From Daejeonella sp. JGW-45 (GTDB taxonomy: Bacteria; Bacteroidota; Bacteroidia; Sphingobacteriales; Sphingobacteriaceae), in contig NZ_JARKNC010000002.1 in assembly GCF_029360805.1 (NCBI RefSeq), forward strand, positions 408,635 through 472,634: a DNA stretch of 64,000 bases, written 5' to 3'. Positions 1 to 8,084 of the stretch are shown piece by piece (position 1 is the first letter of the stretch; the number at the start of each line of letters is the position of its first letter). The notes beneath the pieces were generated by a model. It was not told the origin of the DNA. It worked only from the letters and a program-made list of their open reading frames with translations, and ran no database searches. A program made the position numbers and the translations under genes.

Positions 1-97
1 AACAACCCAGCAGGGGTGTCTACCTCCCGATTACTATCGGGATCCACCATCCGAGCGAATGGTTATGCCTTGCCGGCAGTGTTTTTCCTTTAAACTT

Positions 98-125
98 AAA
101 TCCCTTCCTGGTTGGGAAGGGATTT
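98..125 (-). terminator. Hairpin downstream of tRNA-Gly
   Basis: The sequence AAATCCCTTCC, a short loop and GGGAAGGGATTT form a strong stem immediately after the tRNA on the minus strand. It is followed only by a loosely T-rich stretch, so termination is inferred from position and stem strength. Confidence 0.6.
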
Positions 126-127
126 GG

Positions 128-200
<73 letters not shown>

Positions 201-213
201 GTTTTGGTGAGTG

Positions 214-243
214 CAAATATAGACAGAAAAGCGCTTCTGTCAA
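214..243 (-). promoter_or_regulatory. Promoter of tRNA-Gly (Bacteroidota type)
   Basis: On the minus strand a perfect -7 box TATATTTG (214-221) sits 14 bases upstream of the tRNA. A -33 TTG (241-243) precedes it with a 19-bp spacer. This matches the Bacteroidota primary-sigma consensus (TTG, about 19-20 bp, TAnnTTTG). Confidence 0.75.
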
Positions 244-367
244 GCATTTTTTATTTTTTTTGAGGGTGCGGATTTAAGAGCTTGCTAATCAGGACATACA
301 TTATCGTGTCAATGCTTCGCTTCATAAAAATCTGGCAAACTTTCTATAAGTCTCCTACCCTGGTACC

Positions 368-752
368 AGACTGAAGGAAGACAAGTGGCAGATTGAAAGA
401 AGACGGAGGGCAGACAGCTCCAGCCAAAGACCCATCCATTACCGGCATTTCTTTCGGAACTCTTGTAGAGCTCTTCGACCGCTGTCGAAGATTTCCCAAA
501 GAAAAGGCCCTTTTCCCGAACGTTTCCCGAAGAGTTCCCGGACAAATGGGGGGTTTTCCCGAATAAGTCCCGAAGAACACTGCAAGAAACGCGGTATTTT
601 TCCCGAAGAATTCCTAAAGGGCTCCCGGGTAAATCCGGGAGAAATGCAGAAGAAAAGTGGGACGTTCTTCGGACTTGTCTTGGAGTTGTCTGCCATCTGT
701 CCTGGAGTTGTCTGGCATCTGTCTCGGAGCAGTGTGGGATCCTTGTCTCGTC
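368..752. repeat. 385-bp array of degenerate 11-bp units
   Basis: From 368 to 752 the sequence can be cut every 11 bases into related words without losing register. Units of the type TCCCGAAGA start at 511, 522, 533, 555, 566 and 599. At 676-741 three 22-bp double units run in tandem (TGTCTTGGAGT followed by TGTCTGCCATC, and variants). At 368-411 a 22-bp pair of the reverse-complement type occurs, so the two ends can pair. Inside are two perfect hairpins, CTTCGAC/GTCGAAG (473-490) and CTCCCGG/CCGGGAG (622-641). The open frames crossing it on the minus strand are low-complexity by-products. This is all the 201-828 gap holds apart from the tRNA promoter. Confidence 0.75.
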
Positions 753-828
753 CGACTCGAACAACGTGTACTTTTCCGGAAGAAATGTTTCCGCGCTGAT
801 AGCTATATCGTGTAAGACCGGTTACCTA

Positions 829-1386
829 TTAGACCCTTAGCGAACCCCGGAAACCCCTTGCAGCATAATAAGACTCTGCCCCGTTGTGATAGGTGAACAC
901 ATGTCCGTATCGCCAGTCGCAGAAGAGAGCTCCCCCGGCCTTCCTGATATCAGCAGGGGTTTTTACCCAGCTGGATGTCTTGGCATCGAATTTTCCGAAC
1001 TTCTGCAGTTCCCGGTATTCTTCTTCCGTTAAGATCTCGATGCCCATGTCGGCGGCCATATTGATAGCGCTGTCTGCCGGCTTATGCTCCTTCCTGGATT
1101 CCAGCGCTTTGGGATCATAGCAAATGCTCCGCCGTCCTTTTGGACTTTCGGGTGAACAATCATAAAAAATGAACTCGCCGGTCTTTTGATCATATCCTAC
1201 AACATCCGGTTCACCGCCCGATATCTCCATATCATCGAGCGACCAAAGTTTTTTTTCATCTTTTTCCAGCTTTGCCTGGATCTGAGCCCATTCCAGCCCC
1301 TTATGGCGATCCATATTTTTCTCAAAACGGTCCTTCAACGTTTTGAGAAGATCTGCATGTTGCTCTGGGGATAGTTTCTTTTTCAT
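829..1386 (-). CDS. DUF4256 family protein
   Basis: A 185-residue soluble protein with no signal peptide or membrane segment. The length and the central stretch around ISGGEPDVVG, FYDCSPESP and GRRSICYD fit the DUF4256 family, whose function is unknown. The N-terminus is a charged helix starting MKKKLSPEQ. The C-terminal part (FCDWRYGHVFTYHNGAESYY) is aromatic-rich. The ATG start is the natural one, with an A/T-rich upstream region. It stands alone between an 11-bp repeat array and a palindrome cluster. The family assignment is from memory of conserved motifs; I cannot infer a reaction. Confidence 0.8.
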   Translation of the reverse strand: MKKKLSPEQHADLLKTLKDRFEKNMDRHKGLEWAQIQAKLEKDEKKLWSLDDMEISGGEPDVVGYDQKTGEFIFYDCSPESPKGRRSICYDPKALESRKEHKPADSAINMAADMGIEILTEEEYRELQKFGKFDAKTSSWVKTPADIRKAGGALFCDWRYGHVFTYHNGAESYYAARGFRGSLRV

Positions 1387-1503
1387 TTGTTCAGCTTATT
1401 GGTAATCACAATTGACAGGGTAAAATTAAATTCTTTATTAAATGTGTATCAATTTTATACATTGAGTTTTTAGTCGCTTTAAAAATTTAGTCTTCTTATA
1501 CAA

Positions 1504-1758
1504 ACCACAGGTAGCTTGACCCCGAAGGTGGTCACATGTTTATAGATAAATTGCTTCCAGCAGTTTCCCGACCCCAAAGGTGGTCGCATGTACACCGTCT
1601 CCACATACGACCACCTCCGGGGTCGGGATTTCTCGCCTAATATTCATTCTATAAACATTCGACCACCTTCGGGGTCGTTTTGTCGGAAATATCTGACAAC
1701 TATAAACATACGACCGCCTTCGCGGTCGAAGAACAAATACCTTTAACCCGCACTGGTG
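1504..1758. repeat. Palindromic repeat cluster 1 (five 16-bp palindromes)
   Basis: Five palindromic modules of the type GACCCCGAAGGTGGTC lie at 1518-1533, 1570-1585, 1609-1624, 1661-1676 and 1712-1727. The first two are in one orientation and the last three in the other, so the cluster can fold back on itself. Within each half the spacing is 51-52 bp, and the spacer carries conserved words (TTTATAG, ATATTTCCGAC or their complements). The last module, GACCGCCTTCGCGGTC, is a perfect 6-bp stem with a compensated base pair. After it, 1728-1758 resembles the right flank of two other clusters (8995-9025, 54566-54598) and contains the DoxX stop codon. Confidence 0.85.
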
Positions 1759-2159
1759 TTACTTAATTGAACTGCTCTCCTGTCTGCAGGCCTGAAATAC
1801 CAGGACACCGCGGTCAGTACCAATAGCAACACCGGTCCAAATAATTCTGCCACACCGTCCCCGACAGCTAAATGAGAGAATACAGCGCCTGAGGCAGTAA
1901 AGAAGAAACCTGCATATGCCCATTCTTTAACAATAGGAAATTTAGGGATAAGAACCGTGATAACTCCTAACAATTTCCAGATTCCCAGTATGGTAAGGAG
2001 GTAGACGGGATATCCTAATCGTTCCATCATAGTAACTTCCTCTTTCATCTTCATTAATTGTACTACACCTGTTGAGGTCATTCCCAGGGAGAGCCAGACT
2101 GTGGCGATCCAGTAGATAATTTTGCCTGTCCTGTCGGCAGACGATCTTCTTTTGGTCAT
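1743..2159 (-). CDS. DoxX-like integral membrane protein
   Basis: 138 residues with four predicted membrane helices (approximately 14-34, 50-70, 80-100 and 105-122), the size and layout of DoxX-like (DoxX_2) proteins. Such proteins often accompany ArsR/AHSA1 gene pairs, and their transport or redox role is not settled. It is the last gene of an arsR-AHSA1-doxX operon; its ATG begins one base after the AHSA1 stop, so translation is probably coupled. The final residues and stop lie in the degenerate right flank of the repeat cluster next door, so the C-terminus may have been reshaped by that repeat. Confidence 0.85.
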   Translation of the reverse strand: MTKRRSSADRTGKIIYWIATVWLSLGMTSTGVVQLMKMKEEVTMMERLGYPVYLLTILGIWKLLGVITVLIPKFPIVKEWAYAGFFFTASGAVFSHLAVGDGVAELFGPVLLLVLTAVSWYFRPADRRAVQLSNTSAG

Positions 2160-2160
2160 A

Positions 2161-2628
2161 CTATTTTAAGTTGTTTACGACTTCCTGAAGCCGGTTATGT
2201 GCCATATTTATGCCCTTAGCAAAAGGCAATTTGAGCATTGCGTCCCTGTCGGCAACCGACTTGTATACAATTTGCATCGTGAGCTTGCTGGTATCGTGAT
2301 TTAACTGTTCGAATTCCAGGAACTCAAGCTGGACAGGAAATGGTGTATTTTCCATTTCGAACGTACGGATGATCTTCGAGTTTGGAACAAAGTCGTGAAT
2401 TACCCCGCCGGATTGCAACAAGATGTTCCCCTGTGGATCGGATGTTTGAAATTGCCAGCTGCCATGCCTTCTGCTCTCCAGTTTAAGAACCTTGGTCCCC
2501 ATCCATTGTTCTACAATTTCAGGCTCCACATATGCTTTAAAAAGCATTTCCAGGGGCAGGTCAAATTCCCTGGTGATCACGAGGTAGTGCTTACCGTCTT
2601 CAGCGTCGATCTTTGTTTTTAATCCCAT
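2161..2628 (-). CDS. SRPBCC (AHSA1-type) domain protein
   Basis: 155 residues covering a single START/Bet v1-like (SRPBCC) fold of the AHSA1 subfamily. Typical features are the N-terminal ITREFDLPLEMLFKAYVEPE, then VEQWMG, a central GGVIHDFVPNSKII and the C-terminal helix that closes the hydrophobic cavity (GINMAHNRLQEVV). Bacterial members bind hydrophobic ligands or act as accessory factors; the Hsp90 role of the eukaryotic namesake should not be assumed. It sits 12 bases after arsR and one base before doxX, so all three are co-transcribed. The ligand is not evident from sequence. Confidence 0.9.
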   Translation of the reverse strand: MGLKTKIDAEDGKHYLVITREFDLPLEMLFKAYVEPEIVEQWMGTKVLKLESRRHGSWQFQTSDPQGNILLQSGGVIHDFVPNSKIIRTFEMENTPFPVQLEFLEFEQLNHDTSKLTMQIVYKSVADRDAMLKLPFAKGINMAHNRLQEVVNNLK

Positions 2629-2640
2629 ATTTCTAAGGTG

Positions 2641-2967
2641 TCATTCATTTTTACCAGGGTAGTTTTTCATGATGCTTTCCAGCTTATTAAACCGGTAATC
2701 CCACATCTGCCGGAAGGGCTCTATAAAGTCGGCTACCGCCTTCATTTTACTGGCATTGGTATGATAGTAGATCTCTCTTCCGTTTTGCTCCTGTGCAAGC
2801 AATTCGCACTCTGTTAGTATTTGCAGGTGCTTTGAAACCGTGGGCCTTGCTGTGTCAAAGTTCGATGCAATCGCCCCGGCTGTCATCGACTGCGAGGCTA
2901 CCAACAGCAGTATAGCCCTCCTCGTAGGATCTGCTATGGCTTGAAATACATCCCGTCTTAAATTCAT
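2641..2967 (-). CDS. ArsR/SmtB-family transcriptional regulator
   Basis: A 108-residue winged-helix repressor. It shows the ArsR signature [13 protein letters not shown] (residues 12-24), then the recognition helix region [15 protein letters not shown] and the wing around GREIYYHT. The CxC metal-binding motif of classical arsenic or zinc sensors is absent; the only cysteine is in TECELL, so this belongs to the non-metal group that controls AHSA1/DoxX genes. It heads the operon and probably represses itself: two direct copies of a GTAG-N8-CTAC dyad sit in its promoter. The ATG follows an operator copy by two bases. Confidence 0.92.
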   Translation of the reverse strand: MNLRRDVFQAIADPTRRAILLLVASQSMTAGAIASNFDTARPTVSKHLQILTECELLAQEQNGREIYYHTNASKMKAVADFIEPFRQMWDYRFNKLESIMKNYPGKNE

Positions 2968-2969
2968 AT

Positions 2970-3015
2970 GTAGCTATTTGACTACAAATATATCTGTAGC
3001 TATTTAACTACGCAA
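2970..3015 (-). promoter_or_regulatory. arsR promoter with two operator-like dyads
   Basis: The -7 box TATATTTG (2985-2992) and -33 TTG (3013-3015), separated by 20 bp, form a textbook Bacteroidota promoter. Two 16-bp direct repeats overlap it: GTAGTTAAATAGCTAC (2996-3011, in the spacer) and GTAGTCAAATAGCTAC (2970-2985, at the predicted transcription start). Each has GTAG...CTAC ends, as expected for a dimeric ArsR operator. Repressor binding is inferred. Confidence 0.7.
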
Positions 3016-3067
3016 GAAGAAAATGATTTTTTTTAATTGGGAACTTAGGAAAGAAGAAGTACGATAT

Positions 3068-4585
3068 TTACTTCCTGTACTTTCCGTAAATGGGTTGCCC
3101 GGGGAAGACATTACTCACAGTATTACCATTCCTCAGCACAAAGCTCCCATTGACGAGCACGTGTTCCACACCTTCTGAAAACTCCAGACCTTTCTCAAAT
3201 GTAGCTTTGTCGATAATCGTTTTCGGATCGAAAATGGTGATGTCGGCGTCAGAACCAACCTGTATCCTTCCCTTCTGCTTCATCATCGGCGAAATGCCCT
3301 CAAGCCTTTTGGCCGGCAGCAGGGTCATCTTTTCAATGGCGTCGGGCAGGCTGAGTACTTTTTCATCACGCACATATTTGCCCAGCACCCGAGAAAAAGC
3401 ACCGGCCGACCTCGGATGCGCCAGCCTGGCGTAGGGCACGGCATCGGATGCTATCATAATACCACTGGCGGCAATTCCGGCTTTTATCCATTCCGGCTGC
3501 ATGGAATGAATGATAACTATTCCGCCCGATTTCCTGTAGCTGTCAAAGGTTTCCTTTGTGAGACGTTCGCCCGTGGCAACCCATTGCAGATCTCCATAGC
3601 TGATGTTCCTTCTTTGCTGCCATCCATCGTTAAAAAGAGCGCTTTCAAGTTTTGTTGATGAGGCAGTATACGGATACAGTTCCGCTGTAATATCGAGCCC
3701 TCTGCTTCTGGCTGCCTGAATAAGTTCAATGGCAAAATAGATCTCCCCCTGCGACGAACTGTTGATATGGCAGATATGCAGAGGTGCACCTGTTACTGCT
3801 GCGTCGGCAATAGCCTGCTGGAAAGCCATTATTCCGGCTTCCCTTACATGCGTAAACACGGGGGCTTGCAATCCGGCGGCTAATTTGTAGACCTCGAATA
3901 TTTCGTCTGGCTTTGCTCCAGGCACATAGGCTATCGGAACGCCAATACCAAGAGCTCCCTCATCAAGCGATTTCCTGATATTTGCGAGTGTCAGGTTGGT
4001 TTGATCCGGGGAAAGGCTGTTCGTATAGGTAGGTTGAATGGTATTAAACAGGTTTTGCCAGCCAGATTCACCGCTCACGACCGTCTGTTTAAGCTGATTC
4101 AACTCTTTGTTAAAGTTTCCCAGAGTCCGGAACCGCTCAAATGCCCATGAAACACTTGCGCCGTAATTGATCAGGGCTTTCGATTTACGCGAAGCATACC
4201 ACTGGGTCAAAAACTCTGTCCCAAATTCCGTTTCCAGAGCTGTTGTTACCCCGTCATGCAACTGGTATTCCTGCTCCTGGTTTGTTCTTCCGTGGACATG
4301 CAGATCTATGAAGCCCGGAGCGACGACTAAGCCGGAAACATTAACAATTTCTTTGCCCCGGAGGGGTTTGGATGAGATTTCATCAATCCTGTTATTGATA
4401 ATACCTACATTTTTAACCGTATCTAATCCGGTTTCCGGATCAATGACACGGCCGCCTTGCAGTACAATATCGTATATCTTGCTTGTCTGTGCCTCCACCG
4501 GGCAGCAAAAGCATATCACTAAGGCAAGAACCAATAATGAGCTCTTAGGAAATTTGAGAACCGGCACCCCGCTACCCACCAGCAC
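3068..4585 (-). CDS. Secreted amidohydrolase (N-acyl-D-amino-acid deacylase-like)
   Basis: 505 residues: a signal peptide (approximately 1-32, ending VEAQ), then an amidohydrolase TIM barrel. Visible metal-site motifs are GFIDLHVHGR (HxH), THVREAG, HICHIN and the late aspartate in ASDAVPYA, followed by the C-terminal beta-sandwich strand DADITIFDP. D-aminoacylases of this family hydrolyse N-acyl-D-amino acids or related D-dipeptides. The first start is GTG, overlapping the upstream serine hydrolase by 14 bases; a second GTG six codons on (4567) would also leave the signal peptide intact. Pairing with a penicillin-binding-like hydrolase suggests use of peptidoglycan-derived D-amino acid products, which is inference. 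Confidence 0.8.
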   Translation of the reverse strand: MLVGSGVPVLKFPKSSLLVLALVICFCCPVEAQTSKIYDIVLQGGRVIDPETGLDTVKNVGIINNRIDEISSKPLRGKEIVNVSGLVVAPGFIDLHVHGRTNQEQEYQLHDGVTTALETEFGTEFLTQWYASRKSKALINYGASVSWAFERFRTLGNFNKELNQLKQTVVSGESGWQNLFNTIQPTYTNSLSPDQTNLTLANIRKSLDEGALGIGVPIAYVPGAKPDEIFEVYKLAAGLQAPVFTHVREAGIMAFQQAIADAAVTGAPLHICHINSSSQGEIYFAIELIQAARSRGLDITAELYPYTASSTKLESALFNDGWQQRRNISYGDLQWVATGERLTKETFDSYRKSGGIVIIHSMQPEWIKAGIAASGIMIASDAVPYARLAHPRSAGAFSRVLGKYVRDEKVLSLPDAIEKMTLLPAKRLEGISPMMKQKGRIQVGSDADITIFDPKTIIDKATFEKGLEFSEGVEHVLVNGSFVLRNGNTVSNVFPGQPIYGKYRK

Positions 4586-6398
4586 TTTCGTTAAAATCTA
4601 TGCGTTTTGCTATAGCCTCATAAATCGCATCCTGTATCCTCGGACGGATCCTCAGGCTATTCAGCCTGTTGGTTACTGATGGATAAACGCGGTTTGATAA
4701 GAATATGTATATCAGGTCATTTTTCGGATCCACCCAAACGCAAGTACCTGTATAGCCTGTATGACCGTAGGTGCCCGAAGAAGCTAAAGCAGAAGGGTAA
4801 CCACTACCTTCACTCCTGTCGAAACCTAAGCCACGCCTGCTTACGTCCGACTGGCGGGAGGTGAACAGGTTTATTGTCTCAGGTTTAAAATACTCTACCC
4901 CGCCATATTTTCCGCCGTTGAGCAAAACCTGGTTCAGGATAGCAAGATCATTGGCGCTTGCAAACAAGCCGGCATGCCCCGAAACACCATTTACCAAAGC
5001 CGCCCCCTGGTCGTGTACATAACCCTGCAACAGGGTCTTACGGAAATAATTATCCTGCTCTGTGGGCACTATTTTCTCTTTTTCGAAACGGCGACGGGGG
5101 TTAAACCCTGCGGTCCGCATGCCCAGGGGCTTGTAAAATTCGTTCTGTACATATTGATCAAGAGAAGTACCTGCCTGGTGTTCCACAACTTCTTTCATCA
5201 TATACATACTGATATCGCTATATACATACTGTCCACGGGTTTTGATCGGTGAGCGCAGCATTCTTGGCAGCATGGCTTCCTGATAATAATTCCTTCGCAC
5301 AAAATAATTGTCGGTCACTTTTACCGGATAGAAAAAAGAGGAGTCGGTACTATGGTCCTGCGATTTGATGCCGCTGAAAAAATCAAGGTTAACAAAGCCC
5401 GCCTGGTGCAGCATTACCTCTTTCAAAGGGATAAATTCCTTATTTGTTTCCTTGGCTAATGGAAAATAAGAACCGATGCTGGCATCAAGATCGAGCTTTT
5501 GCTGCTCATATAGGCGCATTACGGCAATGGTGGTGGCTGCAGTCTTTGTTATCGATGCAAGGTCATAGATGTCATCGGTCTGAGTCGGTTCCACTGCATC
5601 GTAAGTATGGGAGCCGTATGCTTTATTAAATATCACGTTGCCATTCTTCACCACCATGACTACCGCGCTTGGCGTTGCATGCTGACTAATAGCTTCATTT
5701 ACAATACGATCTATCTTATTCAGGTTCATTGAACTGATGCCGACTTCTTCGGGCGCAGAGTATTTAAGTCTGATCTTTTCTGTAGAATAACCAGCTCCCG
5801 CAGGATATATATCGCTGACGTATTCATTTAACCGGTTATGGGCAGTTGTTCCGCCAAAGATCAGCTGTGCTGAGTAATCGGCTGATGCTGCTGAAATGTC
5901 CGGGTTCCATATAATGGGTGACTTGAATGAGGAAAGAAGTTTCAGTGCGTGTGTGTTACCATATCCGACCAATATCACCTCTTTTCGCTCCTGCAGGCCT
6001 AGTATATAGTTAAGCGTTTCAGGATATGCGAGCGACTCTGAGTTTACCTGTATAATAAGTGTTGTGTAAGCTTCGATCAGCTCAGGTGTTGCATTAACAA
6101 TATCTATCGCGGCAACGGGAGCATAGTTACGCAGCATGGCATTGAAAACCTCAGAGTGCTGTATTCCAATATTTATGGAAGCAATACTGCGATCCCTGAG
6201 ATTCACCAATGGGATCGTAGCAGAAGAATTATTTAACAATACAGCCGTTTGCTGAGCATCCGGCGTCAAATTTAAGTCGGCTGTAATTTCCACCGGATTT
6301 ACACGGCCGTTAAATCCTCCAAACACAACGATCACCAGAAATACACCTATACTAATACCTACACAGGCTATTCCTCTAGTCCAAAAATTTTTCCCCAA
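4572..6398 (-). CDS. GH3 C-domain/beta-lactamase fusion serine hydrolase
   Basis: 608 residues. An N-terminal membrane anchor (9-28) is followed by a region (about 45-215) resembling the C-terminal alpha/beta domain of family 3 glycosidases, ending in the stretch GYSTEKIRLKYSAPEEVGI. Next comes a class C beta-lactamase/PBP-like domain with S282-I-T-K285, Y393-S-D and H546-T-G. Related Bacteroidota proteins of about 1000 residues carry a full GH3 beta-N-acetylglucosaminidase in front; here that catalytic barrel is missing. The start is TTG, with no usable ATG before the anchor. It overlaps the amidohydrolase gene by 14 bases and is probably co-transcribed with it. Esterase or D-peptidase action on cell-wall products is likely but unproven. 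Confidence 0.82.
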   Translation of the reverse strand: MGKNFWTRGIACVGISIGVFLVIVVFGGFNGRVNPVEITADLNLTPDAQQTAVLLNNSSATIPLVNLRDRSIASINIGIQHSEVFNAMLRNYAPVAAIDIVNATPELIEAYTTLIIQVNSESLAYPETLNYILGLQERKEVILVGYGNTHALKLLSSFKSPIIWNPDISAASADYSAQLIFGGTTAHNRLNEYVSDIYPAGAGYSTEKIRLKYSAPEEVGISSMNLNKIDRIVNEAISQHATPSAVVMVVKNGNVIFNKAYGSHTYDAVEPTQTDDIYDLASITKTAATTIAVMRLYEQQKLDLDASIGSYFPLAKETNKEFIPLKEVMLHQAGFVNLDFFSGIKSQDHSTDSSFFYPVKVTDNYFVRRNYYQEAMLPRMLRSPIKTRGQYVYSDISMYMMKEVVEHQAGTSLDQYVQNEFYKPLGMRTAGFNPRRRFEKEKIVPTEQDNYFRKTLLQGYVHDQGAALVNGVSGHAGLFASANDLAILNQVLLNGGKYGGVEYFKPETINLFTSRQSDVSRRGLGFDRSEGSGYPSALASSGTYGHTGYTGTCVWVDPKNDLIYIFLSNRVYPSVTNRLNSLRIRPRIQDAIYEAIAKRIDFNESAGG

Positions 6399-6567
6399 AA
6401 CAACAATATAAAAAGCGTTTACACTAGTCCGGAAGCCTAACGGCTTGCCCGGACCCCCTGATCAGGAATCCCCATTCCCGATCCACTTAAGCTAAAATAT
6501 CTCAATTACTTTAAAAACGCAAGATAACTTACTATATTCTAGGCGAATGAAAATAAATTGGTACAAA

Positions 6568-6591
6568 GGCGACTGGCTTCAACCAGCCGCC
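6568..6591 (-). terminator. Hairpin after the Rieske gene
   Basis: The minus strand has GGCGGCTGG, a 6-base loop and CCAGTCGCC, then TTTG, 17 bases past the stop of the YceI-DUF5777-Rieske operon. The stem is strong but the T-run is short. The rest of 6399-6607 shows nothing recognisable. Confidence 0.45.
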
Positions 6592-6607
6592 CCCTCTACT
6601 TACCACA

Positions 6608-7051
6608 TTAACCGGTAACGGTTAAGGTGGTACCACTTACAGCAATATTATATTTTTTCAAATTTGTTGTCGCCGGGCCGGTTGTAACGGCTCCTGTACT
6701 ATTAAAAACACTGCCATGATTAGGGCACACAAAATTGCCCTGGTTAGTGTTAAATGCGATAGAGGTCCCTTCATGTGTGCAGGCAACTTGTACCGCGGTA
6801 AACGAAGCCGGTACATTCGATGCAGCCAACCTGACGACGATAACGCCGCTGTTTGTTTTAGACTCACCTACTGTCTTCAGTTCCGTATTAAGATCCAGGG
6901 TAAAATTTACGCCTGCAGGTGGTACCGGTGGTGGAATTACAGCGCCACCTCCTGGGGTAGCTTCTCCGCCTTTTCCGCAACTGGCCAGACATCCCGTACA
7001 GGCAGCTGCTAACCCTATTCCGAGGGTGTTTAAAAACTCTGTTCTTTTCAT
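6608..7051 (-). CDS. Rieske [2Fe-2S] lipoprotein-like protein
   Basis: About 147 residues from the ATG at 7051; a longer frame from 7099 adds 16 residues with no signal-like content. The N-terminus MKRTEFLNTLGIGLAAACTGCLASCGKGG is a signal sequence with a likely lipobox cysteine (LASC). After a Gly/Pro-rich linker comes a small Rieske fold with the cluster ligands C-T-H and, 17 residues later, C-P-N-H. It probably carries electrons on the periplasmic face, but no partner oxidase or cytochrome is nearby. It is the last gene of a YceI-DUF5777-Rieske operon, a grouping seen in Bacteroidota. Confidence 0.87.
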   Translation of the reverse strand: MKRTEFLNTLGIGLAAACTGCLASCGKGGEATPGGGAVIPPPVPPAGVNFTLDLNTELKTVGESKTNSGVIVVRLAASNVPASFTAVQVACTHEGTSIAFNTNQGNFVCPNHGSVFNSTGAVTTGPATTNLKKYNIAVSGTTLTVTG

Positions 7052-7168
7052 GAGTGTATAATTGTTTTTTAAATTCCGCACATGCGGGGAAGCTTGCATG
7101 AGCTTATCTTTCTATCGTTGTTTGGCTGGTAAGCTCATGCGGGTTTCATTTAGTAATATTTAGTTTAT

Positions 7169-8074
7169 TTAAGGTTTCTGTTTGTGAAGGGTAAACATCC
7201 GGGATATCGTGAAGCCGAAGCGGTATTGTCCCTTGCCCCATGAGGATGTGGAATTCGGAAGGAAATTGTTTTCGGCAATTGCTTTCACGTTGGCGAAGTT
7301 CATCGTAAAAACATGTCCGCCTGTTTCGATCTCGATCCCCAGTCCCAAAGGGTTGTAGAAGCTGGTACTGGTATTATTTTTCCGGTAGTCTGAATTGATC
7401 AGATAATAATCGGCGACGATTCCGAAGCGCTTAGTGAATTTATAGCGTCCGGCAATGCCCGTCGAAAACAGGGTCTCTTCATCTCCGGGCGATAAAACAA
7501 CATTGCGGAACAAAAAGCCTGGGGTGACTTGCAGAGAAAAGTTTGAAGAAAATTTCCGGGATATTATTCCCTGTACAAAATAAGAGAAGCGGTTCCCATA
7601 ATCATCAAAGACAGCAGTGTTCACTTTATACGGTGTAAAGCCCGCTTTAATCAGTGCGCTCAGAGAAATTGGCGAACCTTCCTTTTCTTTTTGCTGCAGG
7701 AAAGCATACTTCAGCTGAAGATCTAATAGTTGCTCAAATTTACTTCTTCCGAAGCCGATATTCAGCCTGTCGGATATGCCATAATCAAACCCGATATAAA
7801 TATCGGCGGAGTTATCAAATCCATATAGAGTTTTAGAGCCCCCGTCTGTTCCCCCAATATCTCCAAACCGATGTATGACCTTAAAATCAAGATCATACTT
7901 TTTCACCATGGTAGTGGTTTGAGAAAGGATCAGCCGGCTCGATTTAAATGATGCACCTACTGCTTCCGGCTCGGTTTCTGAGGATATATCCTTCATCAAC
8001 GAGTCGACATTTTGGGCAGTTCCCTGGTAAGCCGATAGTAAAAGTCCTATCAGAACGGTATAGATCTTACTCAT
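7169..8074 (-). CDS. DUF5777 family outer-membrane beta-barrel protein
   Basis: 301 residues with a signal peptide (1-20, ending GTAQ). The rest consists of alternating amphipathic strands (DLDFKVIHRFG, IYIGFDYGISDRLNIGFGRS, FGIVADYYLI) typical of a small outer-membrane barrel. The SETEPEAVGASFKSSRLI segment and the closing FTMNFANVKAIAENNFLPNS fit DUF5777. Function unknown. It lies 10 bases downstream of the YceI gene and upstream of the Rieske gene, suggesting an envelope lipid or redox role for the group (inference). Confidence 0.8.
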   Translation of the reverse strand: MSKIYTVLIGLLLSAYQGTAQNVDSLMKDISSETEPEAVGASFKSSRLILSQTTTMVKKYDLDFKVIHRFGDIGGTDGGSKTLYGFDNSADIYIGFDYGISDRLNIGFGRSKFEQLLDLQLKYAFLQQKEKEGSPISLSALIKAGFTPYKVNTAVFDDYGNRFSYFVQGIISRKFSSNFSLQVTPGFLFRNVVLSPGDEETLFSTGIAGRYKFTKRFGIVADYYLINSDYRKNNTSTSFYNPLGLGIEIETGGHVFTMNFANVKAIAENNFLPNSTSSWGKGQYRFGFTISRMFTLHKQKP

Positions 8075-8084
8075 AAATTTGGTT

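Noticed and set aside
309-764. Open frames of 151, 85 and 78 codons
   Set aside because: All lie in the 11-bp repeat array and give low-complexity peptides in three frames at once; no promoter or family supports them.
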